A stretch of 64,000 nt of DNA from Tessaracoccus defluvii (lineage in GTDB: Bacteria > Actinomycetota > Actinomycetes > Propionibacteriales > Propionibacteriaceae). Shown here piece by piece: positions 43,195 through 50,346 of the stretch. The DNA lies in NCBI RefSeq assembly GCF_014489575.1, contig NZ_CP060789.1, positions 2,852,001-2,916,000 on the forward strand, given 5' to 3'. The notes beneath the pieces were generated by a model. It was not told the origin of the DNA, did not search any database, and worked only from the letters and a program-made list of their open reading frames with translations. The position numbers and the translations under genes were made by a program. Within the stretch, counting starts at the first letter, position 1; every line of letters starts with the position of its first letter.

Positions 43195-45327
43195 ATGTCC
43201 GTCTTCTCCCTCCGCACCACCTCCCCCAAAGCCGCCCCGGCCCTCGTCTCTGCCGACGACGCCCACCTCGGCCGCGTCGCCGAGCGGCTCGCCGTCCGGC
43301 GCCACGAGCTGACCACGCAGCTCGACGAGCTACGGCGCTCGGCCGCCGGCCTCGGCCAGTACGCCGTCGAACGCGACATCCAGATCCGGCGGGTTGCGGC
43401 GCAGCTGCGGCTGCTGGAGCGCTACGGCGTCGACCTGTGCCTCGGCCGCATGGTGGGCGTCGACGGCGCCGTCACCTACGTCGGGCGTTCCGGGCTGCTG
43501 GATGCCGACGGCGCGCAACTCCTGGTCGACTGGCGCACGGAAGCGGCCGCCCCGTTCTTCGCCGCCACGCTCGCCGAGCCGCAGGGCCTGGCCAGCCGCC
43601 GCCGCTACCGCTGGGCCGACGGCCGCGTCGTCGACTACTGGGACGAGGCGTTCGCCGACGACGTGCCGGGCGCCGCGCTCGACGACCAGTCGGCCTTCAT
43701 CGCAGGGCTCGGCGCGAGCCGCTCGCCCAGGATGCGCGACGTGCTGGCCACCATCGCCGCCGACCAGGACGCCGTCATCCGGGCGCACGCCCGGGGGCCG
43801 CTCGTCGTCGACGGCGGGCCCGGCACCGGCAAGACCGTGGTGGCGCTGCACCGCGCCGCGTTCCTCATGTACGCCGACGCCCGGGTCGCGCAGGGAAGCG
43901 GCGGGGTGCTGTTCGTGGGGCCCGGCCGGCAGTACCTCGACTACGCCGACGACGTGCTGCCCAGCCTGGGTGAGGACAGGGTCGCGATGTGCACGTTGCG
44001 CGACCTGGTCGTCGAGGGGGCGTCCGCCGTCGAGGAGCCCAATCCGGGGGTGGCGCGGCTCAAGGCGCGGCTGGACCAGGAGCCGATCGTCGACGCCGCC
44101 GTCCGGTTCTACGAGGAGCCGCCCGTCGAGGACACGGAGCTCGACACCCCCTGGGGTGCCCTCACCCTCACCGTCGAGGACTGGACGGAGGCGCTGGCGT
44201 CACACGAGCCGGGCGCCCCGCACAACGACGCGCGCGACCAGGTGTGGGACGCGCTGCTGGAGGCGGCCTGCGATCAGGTCGACCCGGAGGAGGTCGACCG
44301 CGACGCGCTCCGGGCCTGGCTGGAGGGGGCCGAGGAACTGCGCGACGTGTTCGGGGAGACCTGGCCGGTGCTCGATCCTGCCGAGCTTGTCTCCGACCTG
44401 TGGTCCGTCCCGGCGTTCCTGCGGCTCGCCGCCCCGGGGCTGACCCCCGATGAGCGGGCGGCGCTGCGCCGGGACGAGGGAGCCATGTGGACGACGGCCG
44501 ACCTGCCGCTGCTCGACGCGGCCCGCCGCCGGATCGGCGACCCGGCTGGCCCGGCGCGGCGCCGTCGGGAGCGGGCGGCGCTCGCCGTCGAGGCCGAGGA
44601 GCGGGAGCGGGTGGCCGCCGACCTGATCGCCTCCGATTCCACCGAGATGCAGGTGATGAAGATGCTGCGCGGCGACGACCTCGCCGGCGCCCTGCTCGAG
44701 CCCCTGGACCGGCCGGACGTCGACCCGCTGGCAGGGCCGTTCGCGCACGTCATCGTCGACGAGGCCCAGGAGCTGACGGATGCCCAGTGGCGGATGCTGC
44801 TGGCGCGCTGCCCGTCGCGGAGTCTGACCGTCGTCGGGGACCGGGCGCAGGCCCGGGAGGGGTTCCCGGAGTCGTGGGCCGAGCGGCTCTCCCGGGTGGG
44901 CCTGGGTGACGCGCGGGTGGCCCGACTCACCGTCAACTACCGGACCCCGGCCGAGGTGATGGCCGTCGCGGAGGCGGAGATCCGCACGGCCCTGCCCGAC
45001 GCCAATGTGCCGACCTCCATCCGCGAGACAGGCGGACGCGTGCTGCGCGGCGAGCCGGCCGACCTTCCAGGTCTGCTCGACGGCTGGCTGGCCGCGCACG
45101 CCGAGGGCATCGCCTGCGTCATCGGGGCCGACGGCGTCACGCCGCGGGAGCGCGTGAGCGTCCTGACCCCGGTGACGGCGAAGGGGCTGGAGTTCGACCT
45201 CGTGGTGCTGGTGCGGCCCGGGCAGTTCGGCGGCGGGATCACGGGGGCGGTCGACAGGTACGTGGCGATGACCAGGGCCACAGGAACGCTGGCCCTGCTC
45301 GGGGCGTGGCCGCTGCCGGTCCGATAA
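43195..45327 (+). CDS. helR: RNA polymerase recycling motor ATPase HelR (HelD-like)
   Basis: A 710-residue UvrD-like ATPase. The N-terminal coiled-coil (residues about 20-85) would enter the RNA polymerase secondary channel. Walker A is GGPGTGKT (residues 207-214), the Walker B region DEAQE (522-526), then the GDRAQAREGFPESW motif, NYRTPAEVM, and the C-terminal helicase motif VTAKGLEFDLVVLV. Characterised HelR proteins remove stalled RNA polymerase and displace rifamycins, giving rifamycin tolerance. The RAE in its promoter agrees with that role. The ATG at 43195 follows GGAG; the frame is open further upstream, but that part precedes the promoter. Confidence 0.92.
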   Translation: MSVFSLRTTSPKAAPALVSADDAHLGRVAERLAVRRHELTTQLDELRRSAAGLGQYAVERDIQIRRVAAQLRLLERYGVDLCLGRMVGVDGAVTYVGRSGLLDADGAQLLVDWRTEAAAPFFAATLAEPQGLASRRRYRWADGRVVDYWDEAFADDVPGAALDDQSAFIAGLGASRSPRMRDVLATIAADQDAVIRAHARGPLVVDGGPGTGKTVVALHRAAFLMYADARVAQGSGGVLFVGPGRQYLDYADDVLPSLGEDRVAMCTLRDLVVEGASAVEEPNPGVARLKARLDQEPIVDAAVRFYEEPPVEDTELDTPWGALTLTVEDWTEALASHEPGAPHNDARDQVWDALLEAACDQVDPEEVDRDALRAWLEGAEELRDVFGETWPVLDPAELVSDLWSVPAFLRLAAPGLTPDERAALRRDEGAMWTTADLPLLDAARRRIGDPAGPARRRRERAALAVEAEERERVAADLIASDSTEMQVMKMLRGDDLAGALLEPLDRPDVDPLAGPFAHVIVDEAQELTDAQWRMLLARCPSRSLTVVGDRAQAREGFPESWAERLSRVGLGDARVARLTVNYRTPAEVMAVAEAEIRTALPDANVPTSIRETGGRVLRGEPADLPGLLDGWLAAHAEGIACVIGADGVTPRERVSVLTPVTAKGLEFDLVVLVRPGQFGGGITGAVDRYVAMTRATGTLALLGAWPLPVR

Positions 45328-45356
45328 TCTCGACGTCAGATTCGGGGGAGGTTGAG

Positions 45357-46706
45357 GTGGACCAGCAGCAGGACGGGGCCGGCCCGGACGAGGGCCGGCC
45401 GGTGTCATCGTTGCCCGTGCCCGTCTATCGTGCGACCCCTCGGCCGCCCGTCGTCCCGCGGCCCCACCGCAACGCCGGCGCGGTGGATGCCGTGTTCATT
45501 CTCATCGCGCTCGGCTGTGCCGGGTGGCTGGCCGGGCGCTTCCTGATGGCCAGCTTCCAGCTCACATGGACCAGCATCATCCCCGTCCTCGGGTTCTACG
45601 GCCTGGTCGCCTACCTGCTGCTGCCCCGCCTGCACCAGGTGTTCACCGAGTTGTACGTGCCCAACTACTTCATCGGCCGCACCCGCACCGCAGACGGGCT
45701 GCTCGGCGACCCCGTCAACCTTGCCTTCGACGGCGACGAGGTCGACGTGCACGCCGCGATGCGCGCCGCCGGCTGGTCGATGGCCGACGAGATCACCATC
45801 GGCTCGAGCCTGCGGATGATCGCCTCCACGCTCCTTCGTCGCACATACAAGGAGGCTCCCGTCTCCAACCTGATGCTGTTCGGGCGGCGGCAGGACTTCA
45901 CCTACCAGCAGGAGGTGGGCGGCGACGCGTCGAAGCGGCACCACGTCCGCTTCTGGAAGGTGCCTGACGGCTGGCTGCTGCCGGGCGGCCTGAAGGTGGA
46001 CTGGCTGGCGGCCGGCACCTACGACCGCTCCGTCGGGCTGTCGCTGTTCACCGCGCAGGTGACCCACAAGATCGATCCCGACATCGACGCCGAGCGCGAC
46101 TACATCATCGACACCATCCGCTACGCCGAGCCTGACCTCCCCGTCCGGACGATCGACAAGTTCTTCACGGCCTATCACGCCCGCAACGGCGGCGGCGACG
46201 CGATCCACACCGACGGTGACCTTCCCATCGTTGACACCTCTGCGTTCGTCGAGGGCGACTCGCGGCCCGATCTGCCGGGCCTGACCGCGGTGGTCGACGT
46301 CGGCATCGAGAAGCACCACATCCCTCCGGCGGGACTGCTGTTCGCCGGACTCATCTCGCTTCTGCGGACCGTCCAGACGGTCACGCTCTATCCGACGGTG
46401 CTGGCGGCCGTCCGCGGGGCGGGCGCGTCGCACGAGCTGGCCCTCGGCATCGCGTCGCTGGTGGCGCTGGTGCCGATCGCCTATCTGGCGCTGTGGCTGC
46501 TGACGCTGGCCCGGCGTCGCTGGGCGCGCACGCTGTTCATGGTGCTGCTGACCGCCGACGCCGTCTTTTCGCTGCTGGAGCCCGTGCCACTGGGCGCGGC
46601 CAGGCTGTTGACGCTGGGGACGGCGGCGCTGTCGGTGATGGCGCTGCTGATGGTGAGCGGGACGGCGGCACGCGCGTGGGTCGCCGAGGGCGACGCGAGA
46701 CGGTAG
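45357..46706 (+). CDS. LssY_C-domain membrane protein
   Basis: A 449-residue protein. A Pro-rich cytoplasmic N-terminus (residues 1-40) is followed by two helices, then an LssY_C-type soluble domain (PVNLAFDGDEVDVHAAMRAAGW, the RRTYKEAPVSNLMLFGRRQD stretch, HHVRFWKVP, IDPDIDAERDYII), and four C-terminal helices. The GTG at 45357 sits 6 nt after GGGGGAGG. The LssY_C domain is often tied to PAP2 lipid phosphatases, but no PAP2 domain is present. A degenerate copy of its last 30 codons lies at 46917-47012. Confidence 0.8.
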   Translation: MDQQQDGAGPDEGRPVSSLPVPVYRATPRPPVVPRPHRNAGAVDAVFILIALGCAGWLAGRFLMASFQLTWTSIIPVLGFYGLVAYLLLPRLHQVFTELYVPNYFIGRTRTADGLLGDPVNLAFDGDEVDVHAAMRAAGWSMADEITIGSSLRMIASTLLRRTYKEAPVSNLMLFGRRQDFTYQQEVGGDASKRHHVRFWKVPDGWLLPGGLKVDWLAAGTYDRSVGLSLFTAQVTHKIDPDIDAERDYIIDTIRYAEPDLPVRTIDKFFTAYHARNGGGDAIHTDGDLPIVDTSAFVEGDSRPDLPGLTAVVDVGIEKHHIPPAGLLFAGLISLLRTVQTVTLYPTVLAAVRGAGASHELALGIASLVALVPIAYLALWLLTLARRRWARTLFMVLLTADAVFSLLEPVPLGAARLLTLGTAALSVMALLMVSGTAARAWVAEGDARR

Positions 46707-46856
46707 GTGCCAGAGCCGTTTTCGGAACGGAACTTCTCGGGCAAGTGCAATCTGCGGGTCGGGCAAGGCCTTCACCGCAGGCTGGCGACAGAAGCGGCGG
46801 AAGAGCACATGAGCCTCAACCAGTACGTTGTGCGGCGCCTGTCCGAAGCCTCCTGA
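46707..46856 (+). pseudogene. HicB antitoxin C-terminal remnant
   Basis: From GTG 46707, directly after the previous stop, 49 codons encode VPEPFSERNFSGK, LHRRLATEAAEEHMSLNQYV and VRRLSEAS. This is the C-terminal ribbon-helix-helix half of HicB antitoxins (usual length about 110 residues). The N-terminal HicB domain and any hicA are missing, so it is a relic of a toxin-antitoxin locus. Confidence 0.75.
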
Positions 46857-46916
46857 CAGACCTCCTGCCCCGGCAAGCGTAAACAGCCCTCCCGAATCAG
46901 CCCGAAACGGCCGTAG

Positions 46917-47012
46917 ACGCTTCTGGCCTCGGCGGTGCTGGCGGTACTGATGGCGAGCACTACGGGGACAGTCGCGTGGGCCGCCGAGCGCGACGCGAGA
47001 CAGTGGCCGTGA
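46917..47012 (+). pseudogene. Degenerate duplicate of the LssY_C gene's 3' end
   Basis: The 32 codons read LLASAVLAVLMASTTGTVAWAAERDARQWP in two parts, matching the end of the LssY_C protein (LSVMALLMVSGTAARAWVAEGDARR). It is the only content recognised in the gap 46857-47164, and suggests a duplication that sandwiched the HicB remnant. Confidence 0.6.
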
Positions 47013-47164
47013 GCAGCAGAAGAAGGGCGCCAGTGGGGATCCAGCGGGCGGTCAAACTTTCGACCCTTGCCGGAACTACGGACGGTAGTACAGACTGTGC
47101 CCAGTGGGCCGTGTTTGCTCGACGTCTGCAGCATTACGGGCTACATTATTGATAGGGATGAACA

Positions 47165-47470
47165 ATGTACACCAATCTCCGGAGCTCTCAGGGACTATTG
47201 GCTCTGGTTGGGTACCTGATAGGTACTGCTTTCCCGGTGTGGGTCCGAATCATCATGTCATACGCCCCGGACACTCTTGGGTTGATTCTCACAACTCGGG
47301 CTCTTCCTTGGGCTATTGGGGCGCTTCTCGTGGCCTCGGCGGTTCCCCTTCTCGCCCGACGACTCCTACCGTGCCTCCTGACTCCTACCGTGCCTCCTCT
47401 TGGGTCTCGCCGGAAGCATGCCATTCAGTGTTCGTCTTGCTTTCAGTGGGTACTAGTGGCCTGTCGTTGA
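47165..47470 (+). CDS. Hypothetical membrane protein, 3' end cut by the IS630 element
   Basis: A 101-codon frame with two hydrophobic segments (LLALVGYLIGTAFPVWV and ALPWAIGALLVASAVPLLA). Base composition is clearly lower in GC than the neighbouring genes, suggesting acquired DNA. Near the 3' end a 19-bp unit, GACTCCTACCGTGCCTCCT, is repeated in tandem. The last codons and stop lie inside the insertion sequence (from 47456), so the natural C-terminus is lost. No family is recognised, and it may not be a functional gene. Confidence 0.4.
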   Translation: MYTNLRSSQGLLALVGYLIGTAFPVWVRIIMSYAPDTLGLILTTRALPWAIGALLVASAVPLLARRLLPCLLTPTVPPLGSRRKHAIQCSSCFQWVLVACR

Positions 47471-48178
47471 GACATGTTTACGTTTCCGGTCTATTCGGTC
47501 AAGAATCTGGTCGGGAATTTTGGTCCACATGAATGCTTGTTTGCGTCGGTTCCAACCGTTGATGAAGGTGCGGATCTTGCCTGTGAGGTCGCGGACCGAG
47601 GTGAAGGTCCCGCGCCGGATGGCTTGGCGTTCGATGATCCCGAACCAGACCTCGATCAGGTTCAGCCACGATCCGGAGGTCGGGGTGAAGTGCACGGTGA
47701 TCCGTGGGTTCGCGGCGAGCCAGTCACGGACCTCGGCCTTCTTGTGAGTGGCGTAGTTGTCCATCACCAAATGCAGCTCCTGGGTCGGGTAGGCACGCGC
47801 CACATGCTTGAGGAACCCAAGGAACTCCTGATGCCGGCGCCGGTCCTTACACAGGCCGGTAACCTTCCCGGTGGCGACCTCCAACGCCGCGAACAGGGTG
47901 GTGGTGCCGTGCCGGACGTAGTCATGGGTGCGCTGCTCCGCATGGCCCGGCGCCATCGGCAGTGTCTTCTGAGTCCGGTTCAACGCCTGGATCTGCGACT
48001 TCTCATCCACGCACAACACGATCGCGTTGTCCGGCGGGGCCGAGATACAGGCCCACCACGTCGGTGACCTTGGCCACCAGCTCCGGATCGGTGGAGAACC
48101 TGAAGGACTCCGCCTTCCACGGGCGGACCCCGAACTCCTTCCACACCGCCGCGACGGTGGCATGGTCGACCCCCACAC
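47453..48178 (-). CDS. IS630 transposase, C-terminal DDE part (orfB)
   Basis: The catalytic half of the transposase. The DDE residues are in [19 protein letters not shown] and SWLNLIEVWFGIIER. Homology begins at [14 protein letters not shown] (near 48030); upstream of that the frame is only a shadow of orfA. A +1 shift in CTCGGCCCCGCC joins LYL of orfA to APPDN of orfB. The TAG stop (47453-47455) uses the TA target duplication and one flanking base. Confidence 0.88.
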   Translation of the reverse strand: MWGSTMPPSRRCGRSSGSARGRRSPSGSPPIRSWWPRSPTWWACISAPPDNAIVLCVDEKSQIQALNRTQKTLPMAPGHAEQRTHDYVRHGTTTLFAALEVATGKVTGLCKDRRRHQEFLGFLKHVARAYPTQELHLVMDNYATHKKAEVRDWLAANPRITVHFTPTSGSWLNLIEVWFGIIERQAIRRGTFTSVRDLTGKIRTFINGWNRRKQAFMWTKIPDQILDRIDRKRKHVSTTGH

Positions 48179-48580
48179 GCGGCGCCAGCAGCCGAGACGA
48201 CCAGTGCGTCACCCCCAGGCTGGCCGGAGGCGGGTCCAGAGTCGCGGCGAGGATCGCAACCCGGTCGACCCGGCGGGGTCGCCCCGGGCGGCGCTCATCA
48301 GCCAAACCCTGAAGACCGCGCTCGGCGTAGCGGTCCCGCCACAGGTTCACCGTCGGCCTCGACACCCCCACCGTGTCGGCGATCACCTGGTTCCCGACCC
48401 CGTCAGCGGCCAGCAACACGATCCGCGCCCGCTGTGCCGTGGGGGCCATCACCGTCGCCGCCCGGGTCAGGCGCTCCAACTCGCCCCGATCGCCTTCACG
48501 TAACACCAGTGCCGGGGCTGTCCTGTTCGCCATGCCCAATTGTCCCACGCAACCGTAAAGTTACATCACCGACACGCCAC
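47456..48580 (-). mobile_element. IS630-family insertion sequence, complete copy
   Basis: A 1125-bp element flanked by TA dinucleotides (47454-47455 and 48581-48582), the IS630 target duplication. The ends are imperfect inverted repeats: GTGGCCTGTCGTTGA on the left and, read inward, GTGGCGTGTCGGTGA on the right. It encodes a transposase split over two frames on the minus strand. The right part is repeated almost exactly at 58484-59210. It abuts a truncated HIT gene on the right and a low-GC gene on the left. Confidence 0.9.
48003..48548 (-). CDS. IS630 transposase, N-terminal helix-turn-helix part (orfA)
   Basis: A 181-residue N-terminal half with two helix-turn-helix units ([42 protein letters not shown]) that bind the inverted repeats. 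It ends in [14 protein letters not shown], where the shift into orfB is expected. The same break is present in the second IS copy, so it is a property of the element, not a random error. Confidence 0.88.
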   Translation of the reverse strand: MGQLGMANRTAPALVLREGDRGELERLTRAATVMAPTAQRARIVLLAADGVGNQVIADTVGVSRPTVNLWRDRYAERGLQGLADERRPGRPRRVDRVAILAATLDPPPASLGVTHWSSRLLAPRVGVDHATVAAVWKEFGVRPWKAESFRFSTDPELVAKVTDVVGLYLGPAGQRDRVVRG

Positions 48581-48582
48581 TA

Positions 48583-48843
48583 GCGCCCCTGTTCGCCGTC
48601 GTCCAGCGGGTCGCCGCCGCTGTCACGACCGCGTACGGTGCCCAGGGATCTTTCACCGCCATCAACACGGTGGTCAGCCAGTCCGTCCCCCACCTGCATG
48701 TGCACGTGGTGCCGCGGACGAGGGGTGACGGCCTGCGCGGGTTCTTCTGGCCCCGGACCCGATACACCGAAGGCGAGCAGGCGGCCTACGCCGCCCGGCT
48801 GCGCGAGGCCCTCGCGGCCCCTCCGGAGGCGTCGGGCGGGTAG
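48583..48843 (+). pseudogene. HIT-family protein, 3' part only
   Basis: Directly after the IS right end, 86 codons encode LFAVVQRVAAAVTTAYGAQG, the histidine-triad motif HLHVHVVPR and a C-terminal tail typical of actinobacterial HIT hydrolases. The first third, with the zinc-type Cys pair and DI/RP loop, is missing and is not found on the other side of the IS. The gene was therefore cut by the IS plus a deletion or by recombination. Confidence 0.85.
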
Positions 48844-48853
48844 CCTCGCGGGC

Positions 48854-49714
48854 GTGAGGATCGCCACCTGGAACGTCAACTCCGCCAAGCAGAGGATGCC
48901 CCGACTGCTGCCCTGGCTGGAGGAACGCAAGCCGGACGTCGTCTGCCTCCAGGAGACCAAACTCACCGACGCCACCTTCGGTGAGCTCTTGGCGGGCCCC
49001 CTCGCGGAGCTGGGCTACGAGGCCGCGCACCACGGGTACGGCGGGTTCAACGGCGTTGCGTTGCTGTCCCGCGTCGGGCTGTCCGCCGTCGAGCGGGACT
49101 TTCCCGGCCAGCCCCGGTACGGGGGCGTCACTGAGGCCCGGGCCATCAGCGCCACCTGCGGCGGCGTGCGCATCCACAGCCTGTACGTGCCCAACGGCCG
49201 CGAGGTGGGCTCGGACCACTACGCCATCAAACTCGACTGGTTCGACGCCCTGGCGGCCGCGGTTGCCGCGGGACCGCCGGACGTGGCGCTGTGCGGGGAC
49301 ATGAACGTCGCGCCCGCCGACGCCGACGTGTTCGATCCCGCCGCCTACCTCGGCCACACCCACGTGACCGGACCCGAGCGGCAGCGGCTGGAAGCCTTCG
49401 GGCTGGTCGACGTCGTGCGGGCCCGCTGGCCGGAGCGCGAACGCGTGTTCTCCTACTGGGACTACCGCGCCGGAATGTTCCACCAGGATCTGGGAATGCG
49501 GATCGACCTGGTGCTGGCGTCGCAGCCGGTGGCGGACCGGGTCACGGCCGCCTGGGTGGACCGGGCTGCCCGGAAGGGCAAGCTGCCCAGCGACCACGCG
49601 CCGGTCATCGTCGACCTCGATGAGGCCCCCGACGGCGGCATCGGCCCCGTCGTGCCCCCGCCGTCGAACCCGAAACGGGGTGGCCGGACGAGGCTGCCTC
49701 AATCGAAGGACTGA
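48854..49714 (+). CDS. xthA: Exodeoxyribonuclease III
   Basis: A 286-residue DNA-repair enzyme with AP endonuclease and 3'-exonuclease activity. The catalytic motifs are ATWNVNSAK, LQETK, the GDMNVAP metal site and SDHAP at the C-terminus. The GTG at 48854 is 7 nt after TAGCCT (48841-48846), a -10-like hexamer that overlaps the HIT stop, so leaderless expression independent of the broken HIT gene is plausible. Confidence 0.92.
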   Translation: MRIATWNVNSAKQRMPRLLPWLEERKPDVVCLQETKLTDATFGELLAGPLAELGYEAAHHGYGGFNGVALLSRVGLSAVERDFPGQPRYGGVTEARAISATCGGVRIHSLYVPNGREVGSDHYAIKLDWFDALAAAVAAGPPDVALCGDMNVAPADADVFDPAAYLGHTHVTGPERQRLEAFGLVDVVRARWPERERVFSYWDYRAGMFHQDLGMRIDLVLASQPVADRVTAAWVDRAARKGKLPSDHAPVIVDLDEAPDGGIGPVVPPPSNPKRGGRTRLPQSKD

Positions 49715-49739
49715 CGCGACGACGGCGCCGGTTCGGGGC

Positions 49740-50342
49740 TCATCCCTCCGAGGCTGCGGGCCGGCCGAGGCCGGTCCCGAGCCGCGCGATCCCCCGGTGC
49801 ACGGCTCCCCGGAGGTTGCCGGCCCCCGACCGGTCGCCCGAGCCGATCAGGCTGGCGCTGACAATCCCGAACAGGGCGCCGACGGCCAACCGGACCGTCT
49901 CCACGTCGTCGTCGCCCGCCCCGGGCAGCACGTCGAGGACCCTGTCCCCCACCGCCACCCAGAGCTGCCACTGAGCCTCCCGGACGAAGGGCACCAGCTG
50001 GGGATGCCCGACAGCAAGCGCCGCGACCTCGGTCAGCGACCCGAAGGCACCCACCCGGATCTGGTGGTCAACCAGGTCGCTGACCAACGTGAGGGGATCG
50101 GCCGCGGTGGGCGGCTGCCACTCGCGCAGCGCCGCCTCCACCCGGTGCACGACCACCGCCGCGACCGCCGCCTCCTTGCACGAGTAGTAGTTGGAGAACG
50201 TCCGCCGCGACACCTCCGCCTCGGTCACCACGTCGTCCACCGTCACCTCGCCGAACCCGCGCTCGCGCACCTGGTCGAAGGCGGTGGCGGCGAGCCGCTG
50301 CGCCACGGCGGTGCGCTTCGCGTCGCGTAGTCCGGGTGCCAT
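49740..50342 (-). CDS. TetR family regulator
   Basis: A 200-residue regulator with an N-terminal helix-turn-helix (FGEVTVDDVVTEAEVSRRTFSNYY) and an all-helical ligand domain. It starts 4 bp after the MMPL gene on the same strand, so it is co-transcribed and most likely represses that exporter. No clear operator was identified in the mmpL upstream region, apart from an AT-rich TTGCCCATTAGGCAA stretch at about 53076-53090. Confidence 0.88.
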   Translation of the reverse strand: MAPGLRDAKRTAVAQRLAATAFDQVRERGFGEVTVDDVVTEAEVSRRTFSNYYSCKEAAVAAVVVHRVEAALREWQPPTAADPLTLVSDLVDHQIRVGAFGSLTEVAALAVGHPQLVPFVREAQWQLWVAVGDRVLDVLPGAGDDDVETVRLAVGALFGIVSASLIGSGDRSGAGNLRGAVHRGIARLGTGLGRPAASEG

Positions 50343-50346
50343 GGGT

